Notes under the pieces: model-generated
Databases searched by the model: none
Seen by the model: only the letters and a program-made list of their open reading frames with translations
Told to the model about the DNA's origin: nothing
NCBI GenBank assembly: GCA_948470475.1
Contig: OX419341.1
Coordinates: forward strand, 29,121,900-29,185,899
Direction: 5' to 3'
Length of the DNA: 64,000 nt
From: Galaxea fascicularis
Taxonomy: Eukaryota; Cnidaria; Anthozoa; Scleractinia; Euphylliidae
Translations under genes and position numbers: made by a program
Shown here: positions 27,401-40,300 of the stretch, piece by piece
How the letters are laid out: the number at the start of each line of letters is the position of its first letter
Numbering within the stretch: position 1 is the first letter of the stretch

Positions 27401-27986
27401 CGGCTCAATCATACACGTGTGTTTGTTTTTATCGCGTTAGGCTTAGACATACCGAGAATTTTTCGTCATTATACCCGTATAATGTAAAATCTAGAAACAA
27501 TTCCAGAGAGCAGATACTTAACAACATCACAAAAAACGAACGAACTCGGCGATAGTAGCCTCTAGCCCTGAACCAGCTAAACGCCCAACGACAGGATCAA
27601 CTGGAGAGCAGCTGCTTCGCCTCGAAACAGAAGAGCTGTTACACCTACTGGGTATTTACTGATGGTTTATATTCAAACGACAAGCTGATATTTACATTGG
27701 CAATATTAGTGATGACAGCTGAGGCGGCTGAGTTCGACAGGCTCTTTCCTTGTTATGTAGATGTTATCCAAATATCGTCTGGGAGTTAAGATTTTGTTTC
27801 ATTTCAGCGCTGTTACACTGACCAATCACAACTGTCAACATTGTCGCTTAAGACACTTGAATAATATATCTGTAATTGATTCAAATTCTGATAAAAAGGA
27901 AAAAAGGTATTCTTACTCGTTTTTGATCGCTATAATATTTCTTTAATTTTTATACCACGAACCGAACCGTGTTCCCAGACGCAAAA
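24401..27986. other. Intergenic region between two divergent GPCR genes
   Basis: Apart from a TTAA-flanked MITE at 25232-25631, I see no gene. Open frames at 24761-25021 and 26275-26544 have no domain or splice support. The region must hold both GPCR promoters. Confidence 0.45.
25232..25631. mobile_element. TTAA-flanked MITE, 392 bp
   Basis: Ends GGGGGTGTTACACCTGAA and TTCAGGTGTATCGCCCCC are inverted repeats of 18 bp with two mismatches. TTAA lies directly outside each (25232-25235 and 25628-25631). The TTAA duplication with purine ends suggests a Kolobok or piggyBac-type non-autonomous element. It is a different family from the TTAA element at 690-1139. Confidence 0.7.
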
Positions 27987-29018
27987 ATGTCTCATGAAGC
28001 TGACGAAAGAATGGTAAAGCTTGCCCAAGAGCTACTCAATCGCCAAGCACTTCTCGTCGTAGTTGAGTTCTCAGTTTGCGTTATAATTACCTCCATATCC
28101 TTTGTAGGCAATGGTTTCGTACTTGTCGCTTTATACAGAAATCCGAGGTTACGAAGACCCTCAAACCTATATATAATCTCGCTGGCACTGTCTGATATCA
28201 TTTTATCAAGTGTTGCCATGCCTTTCACTTGTGTCTCAGCTTTGGATGGGCAATGGATGTTTGGGGGAGCAATTTGCTGGCTTCAGGCGTCTCTAGCTAC
28301 AATGCTTGGGACCACATCACTAGCAAATATGGCGCTGATTGCCGCGAACAGACTGTTAAAAGTGGTTTATCCGAACATGCATCGGAAGCTGGTTTCTAAG
28401 AAGACGATATTGATCTCTATTTTAACCGCCTGGTGTTATACTGGAGCTGTTCCTCTGTCTCTTTACTTGACAGGAGTCAAAAATACGTTTCACCCCGGCC
28501 ACCTCGTATGCTTGTTTGATTTTAGCACGGCAAGTTACACACTTATTGCGTTAATTGCAATTTTTGAAGCTTTTATTACGTATCAAGTCATCTTTGTGTG
28601 TTATCTCAAGGTTTGGCACTTCCTTAAGAGACACAGCGTTCAAGTCTTCGCTTGGAATACAAATGCTGAAGACATTAAACGCAATCGTTTGTTAGCTTTA
28701 ATTGTGCTGACATTTACGGTTTGTTTCACGCCTTTTTTGGTGGTCATTTTGCTGGAAAGTTTTCATGAGCAGTTTTCCCTCCCCCGCCAAGTTTACCTTT
28801 TTGCCACCATAATGGTGGGCATTGCAAGCTGTGTAAACCCTGTAATTTACGGAATTATGAATACTGACTTCAGACGAGAATTTGTTACGATGTTTCAAGG
28901 AAGAAGGGAAAGAAGAATTGCAGCAGAGGAAGAGAAAAGAGCGCAGCGTCTACATCCAGCCCATATCATGTTAAACGACGTCAACACACAAATCGTATCA
29001 CAAACGATACAACAATGA
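27987..29018 (+). CDS. Melatonin-receptor-like class A GPCR
   Basis: Single-exon seven-helix receptor of 343 aa from the ATG at 27987; the frame is open six codons upstream but lacks an ATG. TM1 has VGNGFVLVAL, TM2 has LALSDIILSSVAMPF, and TM7 has NPVIYGIMNTDF. The TM3 DRY is replaced by NRLLKVVYP; an Asn in the first place recalls the NRY of melatonin receptors. TM6 has CFTPF where CWxP is usual. The extracellular cysteines are in AICWLQA and LVCLFDF. The short C-tail is basic and then Gln-rich. The ligand cannot be read from sequence; melatonin-receptor-like is a family resemblance, not a function. Confidence 0.9.
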   Translation: MSHEADERMVKLAQELLNRQALLVVVEFSVCVIITSISFVGNGFVLVALYRNPRLRRPSNLYIISLALSDIILSSVAMPFTCVSALDGQWMFGGAICWLQASLATMLGTTSLANMALIAANRLLKVVYPNMHRKLVSKKTILISILTAWCYTGAVPLSLYLTGVKNTFHPGHLVCLFDFSTASYTLIALIAIFEAFITYQVIFVCYLKVWHFLKRHSVQVFAWNTNAEDIKRNRLLALIVLTFTVCFTPFLVVILLESFHEQFSLPRQVYLFATIMVGIASCVNPVIYGIMNTDFRREFVTMFQGRRERRIAAEEEKRAQRLHPAHIMLNDVNTQIVSQTIQQ

Positions 29019-30882
29019 TAGTTATTATCTTTCAGGATATTGTATTCGAAAGACTTTTCGTGTCCGGCGCAGCAGAGATGCAACAGAACGAAATGACACT
29101 TGCCATCATCAGGACAAGCAGCAGGCGACAGAGCATCACCTATTGATAGTTTTAAAAAATGGAAACTGGAAAAAACAAAACCAAAATATTAACAATTTAA
29201 ATGATTATTTCTCCGTTTTGGCGAGTAATCAGCGCTGCTTGATATGCCACTGTTTCTGACTGTATAATCATTTGTCTGTCTACGTAATGTGCAGGGGCAC
29301 AAAACGACCAATTTGTTGAAAAATTGGTCATTATACCCCAGTTAATAAAACTAAATGTTATTCAGGCATTTTCAGGTCTTTTTTAATATTGCTGGAAAAA
29401 AAATATCTGTTCCTTTTTGCCAGCACGACACACAAGATATTTCCCAGCCAGCTAGATAAAATTGGTTGGTTTCCCAGCCAGGTGCAAATTGAGCACCCTG
29501 CACAACAACAAAAAAGACAATTTCATATGTCGTAAGCCAAAATGGGCGTCGCAAAAGGCCTCATATCAAGCCTTCAGTGGGGGGGACCCAACATTCTCAC
29601 AACAATCCACATTTCGCCAGCCAGCAGCACTCACACTGCTACCACACTTCAGTAATTACCAACGGAAATCTATATACAGAAAAAAATTTCAGAACCAACT
29701 CCGGGAAATAACTGATATTTTGCCAGCCAGCACAATACCTCGGGGGAACAGAAAAAGTGAGGAACAGATTCGTTTTGTGCCCCTGAATGTGGCATGTTAT
29801 GTAACACTAATTTAGCCTATAATGGAAATTTAGGCGATCAATAGAGTGGAAGAGACCTTTGGCAATTTCACGTGTCATCACAAAGCCTTTTGTTCTGAGG
29901 TGAATAAAAAACGTTTATTATTCATTGTACATATGAAAGAGTTCTAGCGAAACAGGTAAACCAAACATTGGTTTTAGAAAAGCAAGTAACACTACAAACT
30001 TGCTGATATCTCACGTCTGAAACTTTACCATTTCTGTGTTTCTTTTCGTAACATGGGTGGCAAAAAGGAAAAGAAAAGTCAATTTCCTTGAAGGAAGCCA
30101 ACCTATCCCCTTAAAATGAAATAAAAATAATTGAAACAACGGGGGTGACAACTGTAACAAACGTTGTTTGAGAAACAATATGTGTAAATTACAGTCCTCC
30201 CGCAAATTTAACCCGATGTTTTAACCGATCGAAGTACAACTGTTGTTCCACGGGGTATGTTTTTTTTCCTCTCAATACGTGATACACCGCGAATTGCACG
30301 ATTAGGTGTTAACTTATTAAAATGATGCCCTTGAGAGCATTTATGAATTCATAACAGAACATAAGCTGAACATAGTATACAGTTTATTTACATTTCTCGC
30401 CAAATCGGGCCAATGAATAAAACTTTTGAGCACTATGCTAAAAATAATTCAAGACTTGAAAATATTTACAATTTCTAAACTACAAGAGATAATGGGGTTC
30501 TTAAGTTATTTTTTTTAGTCGTCCTAGCTTTTGATCCTAAAAACACCTTAAAAATGACCATTCAAATAAAATATTCCTAAACAGTACTGTTCCCAATGCT
30601 TTCCGTGGCACTTATTAAATTTTAATCATTTGATGAAACTGACCTCAAGAAGGTGCAACCTTTCAAATGAGTCTGTTGAAAATACGTACGTATACTGTAT
30701 GTATTCTCAGCTTGATCGTGACTTGACATCTTTTAAGCAGTACTTTTTTGCGTGCTGGTTTTGGATATGCCGAGGAAATTCTAAGCAACGTCTACTATCT
30801 AAAACGAAAGCACTTCTCCCTTCCAGTACTGTTTATTTTACGTTACAAGGTCTCTCGAAAAAAATCCCAATATGTACAAAAT
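29019..30882. other. Intergenic region between GPCR and KIF4 3' end
   Basis: This contains the TIR element at 29292-29785. Otherwise no gene was seen. The part next to 30882 should include the KIF4 3' UTR, which reads leftward. Confidence 0.45.
29286..29791. mobile_element. Non-autonomous DNA transposon, 494 bp
   Basis: Perfect 16-bp terminal inverted repeats CAGGGGCACAAAACGA (29292-29307) and TCGTTTTGTGCCCCTG (29770-29785) are flanked by AATGTG on both sides (29286-29291 and 29786-29791). CAGGG-type ends recall hAT elements, but those make 8-bp duplications and only 6 bp match here. The interior is non-coding with repeated CCAGCCAG words. Confidence 0.75.
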
Positions 30883-33800
30883 CTATAAAACCTTTAAACC
30901 TAAACTGGAAGCAGTGTTGACCGGTTTCAACAGTTTTCGCTTTTTCTTGTTCTCCGGATTGAACTTTGTAACCGGCTTCTTCACAACAACCTTCCTGCCA
31001 GAGCCAAAGCTGAATCCAGGCGTCTTCGAAGTTCCACGGACTGGAGTTCGTCGACCTGGGGTGGTACCGGGACGAGATCGCGATTGTGTTGAGTCCTCAT
31101 CGGAAGAAACTGAGCTGCTAGATTGGGGCTTTGGGACCAGGTTAGGACGTTTGTTTTCTGATCCGTTTGATTTGAGCATCGATGAATTGGTCCTCTTAAT
31201 CTTGGCAGGATTTTTCAGTCCTTGCGAAGGTATGCATGTATTTTTAACTTCGTTTAAAACTTTGCGGTCGTGTACTGGTTCTGTCTTTAAATTGTGTGAC
31301 GGTTCTAAAACTGAAATAAGCGAAAAATCAACTCTTAAGTAATCAATTTCACCATAGTTAATCTAGGGACTGGTTATGAAACCCTGGAAATTTCAAAAGC
31401 AAGAACAGTGGAGTCGCAATCTTTTGTTTTTGGTTCGCAAGTTAGTTGCAAATAAATTAGTCAACACGTTTGATTGGTTATCCTGCCGAAATAAGTGTGG
31501 TTTTTGTCGGGTTTTGTGTACGGTCAAGGCCAAAAAAGCGAACAAAAACATGAAACAAAGAAATTTGTCGAGTTTCATAACCATCTGCATATACTAACTA
31601 TGATTTCACATTGGGATTTTCCCAGGGGTCGAATAACGGGTTACTTTTGCGTTACTACTCGCGCCTCTGTTTATTTAGGGTATAAACTTAATATGAATTG
31701 GTGGTTAGGGTTTGGCCTGCCACGATTAGCTAAGCTACCTCTAAATTATAATATTTCTATCCATTTTATTTTAATAAACCTTTATGAACCTTTATGGGAA
31801 TTCATGGGTAAGCAGTACTTGAAAGAATAATGCTGGAAATTCTACTTACCTCCTTCACTTTCTGAGATAGTTATTACATTTTTCGATCCGGAAAGAGGCT
31901 TCTAGAAACAAGGAAAGAAAGCAAGATATATTTTATTATTTTGTTGGCAATGACACGTGGCGAAGGGTATGAAATTCGTCAAGGGCGATGATTTAACCAA
32001 AGCCTATTAAGCAGCACTTTCCTTACAGTGAACTTGGTTTTTCAATTTTAGTAATTTAGTGAAACATTAAAAGAAAGCAAGGTGGCATTTTGTCACTTGG
32101 CATTCCAAAGAAGAGGTCAGTATGGCTTAACTAGTACCTGATTTCGGTTGACACATTTTGAGGCTTTGCAGCCACAATCTGCAGAACAGTCCGAGGATTT
32201 TTTTCTGCAAGGACAATTGTTGGTCGCGCACTTTCCGGAACAACCACAAACCTGAGAAAAATAAAGGCTTACAATTAACTAAAAGAGTCTGGAGCCCAGC
32301 TGGGTAAAAGGAATCTGCGGATATACCATGGAACCGCTCCTTGAAAACAACAGCATTTTCCACATACCCCAGAACTTTTGATCATCGATAGAGACGTTGT
32401 TTCAATGGAGTTTGTGCGCCTGCCTGATCTCCGTTGAGGAACACGTGGGGTTTGTACCCAGTCCGGATCACGGTCAACAGAATCCTCTGCTTCACTTCCG
32501 TCACTCATCAGCTCGTCCCAGTCTTCATCCATCACTTCAACTGTCTCTTTAGATTTTGGGGGTTTCTGATGGAAAAATAAGGCTGCGCATTAGAGAGATC
32601 AACACGTTTACGGCAAACGCAAGCCTCGTGCATACCCCAAATAGCCTGGAACAAACCAAAAACATATTTGCTAATAGTTTTCACTGGATATTTAATTTTC
32701 GTGATTTTTAAGAAAAATTTAATTAAAAATGTCGTAATCTTTTTAAAAATCTCGATTTGCTTTTTGCTGTCTCGACCTTTTGGTTATATTTAATTTTCCA
32801 CAGATTTAGAAACTGACATGAATGGAGTTTTCAACGAATCCTCAATGCGCAATGTCATCCAACGAAATATTCATCTTCAGTGTCGTCTCCCTGTTAAGCC
32901 TATATATACGTTATATATACTTTATATTAAAGCATACGACCGGTAATGCAAAATCAGTTTCTGCTCACGTTTTTCATGAACGTGAAAACCAACCTCTTCA
33001 CATTGAGAACGGCAAGCTGCAAACGTGAAAACTGGCGGGAAAATAGACACGCTTGCCGTAAACGTGGTGCCTAATCTCTCTATTGTCATACTTGTAAACG
33101 ACATAAATGCTTGTTAACCAACATTTTCTTTGCGGACTCTTATTAATTGCACAAAGAAAAACAAAACAGGGAACTAGTATTTACGATACTTGCAAAAGGA
33201 AAAACAAAATCGCATGAAGGTCCATTGAATTCTTTTATTTATTTATTTATTTATTTTATGAATTCTTACCTTTACCTGTTTCTTTGGCTGGGGTGATGGC
33301 GACTCAGTCTCAAAGAAATCGGTCAATTTCTTCAGTTGCTGAAGCAAAGAACGACAAAATAATTGAGCAACAATGTCACTTGTGCATAATCTTGCAGGGC
33401 TGTGCTCTGGCGGCGCCAGGTCGCCTCTGGCGACCTACTTTTGTCTTGGACTCCCTGGACTTAGAATATTTAGCACAGCCTTGTGTTGTCGAACCTGTGG
33501 TCTTACTGATGACTACTACTTACCTCGTTCAGATTGTGGTTTTCTTGCTGCAGAGCCGCAATTTGTTCCTGTGCCATAAAAAAGTAGTATAGTACTCAGC
33601 AACAAAATCTGGGAAGCAACGATCAGATAATAACATAACATCATTCGCTACCTTGAGTTGTTGTTTTGTCTCTTCGTGTGAATCATCATGAGATGGTATC
33701 TGTTGAAGAAGGTACTGAACCTACAAGAAACCGAAGAAAGTAACGCTGATTTCGAAAGATTGTCGTCAACCGAGACAAAAGAACACTAAAGAGCCTGTCC

Positions 33801-34348
33801 GTATGCAAAACATTCAGAAGGACGGGTTTGTTTTGGTTGAAAGACTGGGATGAAATTGAAGATAGTTTCCAGTACAGTCAAACAGTCAAGTCTAAAACCA
33901 ATCCAAGCAACCGGCACAAGACACTGCAAACAAAGTAAACGCGACAGCAACAACAACAACAGTCAACCTGCCTTCTCCTCATGTTGTTCTTTAAGGCTTG
34001 TCACAAACTCGTCGTGGCCTCTTGAAATTCTTGAAATTTCAGCCTCGTGCTTTTGAGCCAAGGACTGAAATTGCAACGAAAGCAAATTAATGAGAAGAAT
34101 ACAAAATCCTTCCGCTCTCCAACCCCCCTGCGGTCATCGTGTAATGGCGTTCTTAGGCCTCGTTTATATGAAGAAACGTTGTTCCGGGTAACAGGGTCAC
34201 CCCCCAGCCGAGTCAACTTTAGCGGGCGTTTATATGAGAAAAAAAAGTTGATCCCGCCTTGACCGAGTTGACCCGACTAGGCGAGCAAGAGTGCTTATAT
34301 GGAGAAAAGTTGGCTCGGCTAAGGGAGTTCCCCTACCATCGAAAGAGG

Positions 34349-34380
<32 letters not shown>

Positions 34381-37300
34381 CGGTTCGCCAAGTTTTGTAA
34401 GGAAATGTAGGAAAAGTTGGCTCGCCCAGGGCAGCTCGGGTAGGCGGTGACCCTTCTACCCGGGACAACCTTTCTCCTTATAAACGAGGCCTCAGCCAAC
34501 AAACATTGAACGATCACCCACCTGCTCACGTGTCCTCAGTTCGTGACATTGTTGTTCAACATCCTCCTTTGATTTTTCTGCTGTAGCGATGATTAATTTA
34601 GCTGCCACCGCCTGTCAACAACAACACACATTGTTTTAATAAGATGTTTTATTTACCGAGACCGTCGGTTTTATCTCGGCAAGAACCGTTACTACTCGTG
34701 ACTATCAGTTGAGTTTGCACCGAGAGGTGTTTGGCGCCCAAGTTTTGCCGTGGAAACCACGTCGTTGCCAAGGGGAATGGGCACGATTTCCGCACAGCGC
34801 CATAACTCTACTCGTTTTTGGAACAGGGTTAGTATGACAGTGATGAATGTATAATTATGTTTGGGGCTGTGCGCAAATCTTTCCAGGGAATGCAAAGAGT
34901 ATCACACTAATTGGCAACTTTTATCAAACGAAAGTGATATTTATTTCGACGTAAACGTTCTAATATCAATACCATCGACTTTTAACATGGATATCAACTC
35001 ACCCATTTACAAACTGGACAGGACTAGTGCCAGGATCAGAAACAACATTTCACTCTAGGATGTTAAGTTAGTTACACTCACCATGTTGAGTAAAACTTGG
35101 AGCGCAGCTTTGCATTCCGCCATTGTGTGAATACTACTCCACCGATGTTTATTTTTTTCACCTAACGTGGAAAATAAGAGCTATTCAGTTTTGACTTACA
35201 ATGTCATGTAACTGTGACGATTAGTATATTCTCTGACGCGTTTTGTTACTCCGTGACAAATGTTTTAATGCGTTTATAAGATGGAAAGGCAAACGGCTGA
35301 ATAACTAAACAGTTTATAAACTGAAACAACGGCAACGACTTCCGAATCTTCTCATCTCAGTCGGAGGTTTAAAAAAGGTAACTTACAGTTAGCTACCTCA
35401 AATTCTTAGTTATTTTTACTAAAAATGTTCGTATTTCAGGAGGATATCTCCTTAGCCTGATACAGGCGTTCAGTTTGTGGGAGCAGCCAATGGCCAGCAC
35501 ACAAGAATTGTAGAGCGGGTAAAAAAGGGCCTTTTTTCGTTTTTCCCGCTGGAACAGGCTTCTGTCTCCTGTTCTGAATTGTGAACCTGGGCTGGATTCA
35601 CCTAAACGCTGTTTTGATGTCCCATAAACTTGTAATGAGTAACTGAAATCTGATCATAACAGATGTGCTCTGCTCAGCATTACTGTTCCCCATAAATTCT
35701 CTCTTGCAACAAGGTTGGTAGTTCTCGGTTTACCTTGCTCGGCATCTATAATCTTGTGTTGTAGGTCAGCTATCTGAGCACTCCTGTGTAACAGAGCATT
35801 TTCGAGGTCAGTAGAACAATTGCTGGTTACCTGCAAACTAGGAGTAAACCACGCATTATCGCAAAAATATTGGTGAACAAACCTCAGCTCCAATTCATTT
35901 TCAAGAGTAGATACTTGTTTCTGCTGATTCAGAGACTTGCTTTTCTTCTCCCCTGGGGTTCCTCCATCTCGAACAACTTTCTGAAAAAAAAAAAGCTTCG
36001 ACCGTTAGCAACACCTTAACAGCGTAACTGTCACGTTAGAGGAAGTAACTAAACCGGGTTGGAAAAAACATGAAGTGTCAAGAGTCTTCGCCCTTTTTGA
36101 CCAGCGGTAGGCATAATTGCGACACAGGAAAGTCTGAAAACCTAGGAATTTTTTGGCGCTTCAATGTATTATAGTTCGGTTTTATTTCCAGCAATTTGTA
36201 TTACAAATCGAAAAAATAAAATTTGTATCTAAAGTGGTCGATACACTTAGCTACAAGCTAAGGTATGCCACTATTTCCTTTCTAAAAAAATACTGCTAGT
36301 ATCAAAAGCGGCGACTAAAGGAATTTTGGAGAGGGGCTACTTGTTTTAAGCTTACAAGTAGAATAGTAGGATAGTAGGATAGTTTATTAAAATTTCATTG
36401 CAGCAATATACACAATATAAGGGTGAATTACTGAGCTATGTGCAATATTATATAATACTAGAATATAAATACAATAAATAGTAAGATACAATTACTAAAA
36501 CTATATAATGAATAATTCAGTACAAGTCACTAGATGAACTTATAACTGACAAACTCTTGCTTGCGTTTTGTTCTACAAAAAGGACGCGTGATACGGCTAA
36601 CGCCAGATCTGAGATTGTAATTGTGTACAAACTCGTCCTGTTTGGGGAGCATAAAGTGCAAGGGATGGTTCTCGTTCCGGAGTCTATCAATATAAACCTG
36701 TCACAGATGGGCGCGCCTCTCGCTCAGTGTTGTTAGATTGATTGAATTTAAGGCTTCATTGTAATTCATTAAAGGAAAACTGATGCGCATAGCCCTTTTC
36801 TGGATGCTCTCTATCTTATAGGATAGAAAATCTGGTATATTTTTGCTAGTGAAGCTGGAGATGCACCACATTGCATAAGGACCCTTAAAGAGTAAAGTCT
36901 CTTGTTTCCCTTTTTCACAATATGTTCCACATGATGGTTCCATTTCGGGTCATTACTTATATAAACACCAAGTAACTTATACGCCATGACTCTCTCAATT
37001 GAATTACGACCAACTGCAATAGAATTCACAATAAAATTTTGTTTACTCATAAAATTAATTAGCATTTCCCTGCATTTAGTAGGATTCAATTTCATTCTAT
37101 GATCTTCAGAAAAGGCGTAAATATATACAAGGGAAGGAGCAGAGACTCGAGGAACTAGACTGCATGAAGACAGCCGTAACACCAAGAGTGAAGACAAATC
37201 ACAAACAGACAATGTAAGAGACTGTACTCAATACCTTCGTAGCAGGTTCGTCGTCCTCGTCTTCTGCTTTATTGCGTAATTCCGCCAGTTGCCTTGACAA

Positions 37301-40300
37301 CAGCTTCCTGTCGTTAATAAGATTTTCTAGCGTCTGTCTAGCCTGTCCTACACTCACTAAAACCTCAACTTCGTGACTCAGCCAAGACTGAAATGAAGAT
37401 AAGGTAACAGGTATCAAGAGAAAGTTCGCTATCTTTTTCACCGACCGGAGGTAAAGTTATTGCAGCAACATGTACAGACCTTAAATTACAGTCATTTCAA
37501 TCAGTTAAAAACGTAACCATTTAATAAAATTATACAATGGCCGTCCTTGCCGTAAACTGATATGCACAGTTATGATCATTCACCGCTGGTCATACGCAGG
37601 GAGGCACAGAAAAATGTCATTTCGGCCCGGGACAGAAAAGAATCAAGATGAAATTTCGTCCCGGTGCTGAAGACCGGGATGAAATCGTCCCGGGATGAGC
37701 AAATTTCACCCCGGGATCATGTGAACACCAAAGGCCAAATGACCAGACACCGAGGTGAAACTCGTCCCGGGATGAGTTCTCTCATACAATGGACCGTATT
37801 AACCTCTCGTTTTGATTGCTCCATAGAAGAGTTTGCGATTACGGTATAGACGCACATCTGTTGTAATGCAGCGGTGAGTGTTGGAAAACGAGCAAAGACT
37901 TTTTTTACCGCACTAAAGAGTCATGTCATTGAAGAGGGGTATTTTAAGTGGATAACACCTGAGGTTTCATTTTAAGCTAAAAAGTAAAAACTCTAGCGTT
38001 GACGTCATGCAGAATGCCGTTAGAAAACAGCGAAAGGTAGAAGCTAAATGCGAAAACCGCCGCCGAATAAAACGTGCGAAGAAGCAGACTTGTTTAATTG
38101 ACTCATACAGACAGATCTGTTATAGCGGTTAAGAAATGCACAGATTACATCCAGTTGCTCAGTTGCAATACTAATTACACGTAATTAAAATAAAACGTCC
38201 CATTGAGTGCTGTTTTAGACTGCCTTCCTATGAGCGCCTGCCTGTCATGCAGTTCACTTGTGCATTTGAAAGTATATCTTCAGAAAGCCACTTGCCTGAC
38301 TCTTTATGGGCCTGCATATTTTTCTTCTGACAATAGATTGCTAACTCTTTTTACACACTTTCGAGGATGAAAGAAGCGCACTTACGTTGAATTAACAAGA
38401 GATTTACCTTCATTCTCGGTATGAGGCCCTCAGCTTGCTTTTGTTGATTCTGCTGCTGAGCAGTTCTTTTCTCGGCAGCCTCCTTTTGGCGATCCAGGGC
38501 CATTTTCAGCCGCTTTTGAACCGCTGACACCTATTAACGAAACAGACTTTTACTAGTGACGAGCCTGCAGTCAAAGGCTTACAAAAAAAAACCCATGTCA
38601 AGTTCCAGTCACCCTAACGCTGCCTGATATAGTTTACCTCTTCTGTTTTCCTTTTCAAGACAGCCTGCTGTTTCAAGTGCACTGATTCTAGCTTTTTGTA
38701 CTCAAACTGCCTTTTTCGACCCTGTGAAATTAAAACAAGAATATATCAAAGAAGAAAACCTTTGATACGTTTTTTCCTCAGTTGAAAATATTCAGACGGG
38801 GTATTCACACTGGTCCTTGTATTAGTGGTATCTATCAAGAAACGAGTAAACACGGGACAAAAAGTGTTTAACGTTTGATCTATTTAGTGAGAACTGTTTT
38901 AAAATCCGCTTCTGCTTGACTGTCAGCCCACAAAATGAGTGGTAATCAAACCGAAAGTGTTAACATCCACGGTGAAACCAGTGAGAGGTCGGTGAAGCCT
39001 TACTATGCGACATAGTGCGTGCGTTACATGTTGCACAAACAACATTAACTGTTCAAACAACTTTTTCAGGGGCCGGCTAAACTTTCTTGTTGTCGTCGTC
39101 TGCGGAGGAAGAATTGACCTTAACAACCACAACACAACCCATTGGCCACGTGCTTGCACAGTAAAATTTAAAGAGTTAAAATAATGATGGAGTTGACTCA
39201 GTAAATCCTGAATGTAACGGTTACTATTTTTTGAGTTATTACAAATTAACCGCTAGTCACCTGCTGCTTTAGCTGATTAATTTCTTTCTCTTTCTGAGCT
39301 TTTAGCGCTCTAAACCGTTCAGATTCTTCCTTCATCTGCCGCATGAGTTTTACTCGAACTGACTTCATTCCCTGAAAAAAACATCACTGATTCAAAACTT
39401 ACAAGATGAGGCCGCAGCATCGACCGTAAACGTTGTCTACCGCTTACGGACTCCTTTAGGCATGACATAATCCAGACCTAAAATTTAGCCAGTGCCACGC
39501 CTTTTGAACTCTTCAATGAGAATTCATTGACAAAATTGTTTATATCAGTCCTTATATCAAATCACGCTCTTCAGCAATTTAGTTTAATTTCTTTTTCCTG
39601 TGTACCAACAGACCAACTCAATTTCAACTTGCTGCACGTGACGAAAGGTAAAAAGTTATCAACTTAAACCTAAGTCATCAAACCAACCTATAAATTTGTC
39701 CCAATGCTTTCTAATGGTTGAACTGAAATGACCAGCCAAAAACATATCGGATAAAAATAGCTTGGGTGTTACCTGAATCTCTGTGTTGAGCTTCTTTATT
39801 GTAGTGTCACTTTGTTCTTTCAGTTTTAGGAGTTTTTGCTGTTCAACCTGACAATACAAAGAAATAGCTGCAGTTAGTTTTACCTGTAAGTCCAGCAGCA
39901 TCTAAGAGTCAATTCTATTTTTGCAGTTTACGAGTTATCCAGAAGATTAAAATTTAAATGTGTTAAGAACTGAACTAACTTTTAGAATCCATGTACGGTG
40001 GTCAATTTAATACATTATCAACCCCATTGATAAAACCGAATTTTCAGATCCTACGCTGACATACACTACTCAAGTCGAGGATTAGCTTGGACTGGATAAA
40101 GATAACTCTAAAACCGTACTGACCTGCTTCTTCTTTAATTCTAAAATCTTTCCCTCAAGTTCCTTGACACGATTTCTATTCTTCTCGTTCGTTTTTCTAC
40201 CAAAAGGAAACGAGAAAAACAAAGAAATAAACTACAAGTTATTTGCCAGCAACTTCGTGTCTCTTTGGCGAACTGTCACTTAAGGTTCACAGAACTCAGT

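Noticed and set aside
29462..29815. 117-codon plus-strand frame
   Set aside because: It lies almost wholly inside the TIR element 29292-29785; non-autonomous elements of this kind are non-coding.
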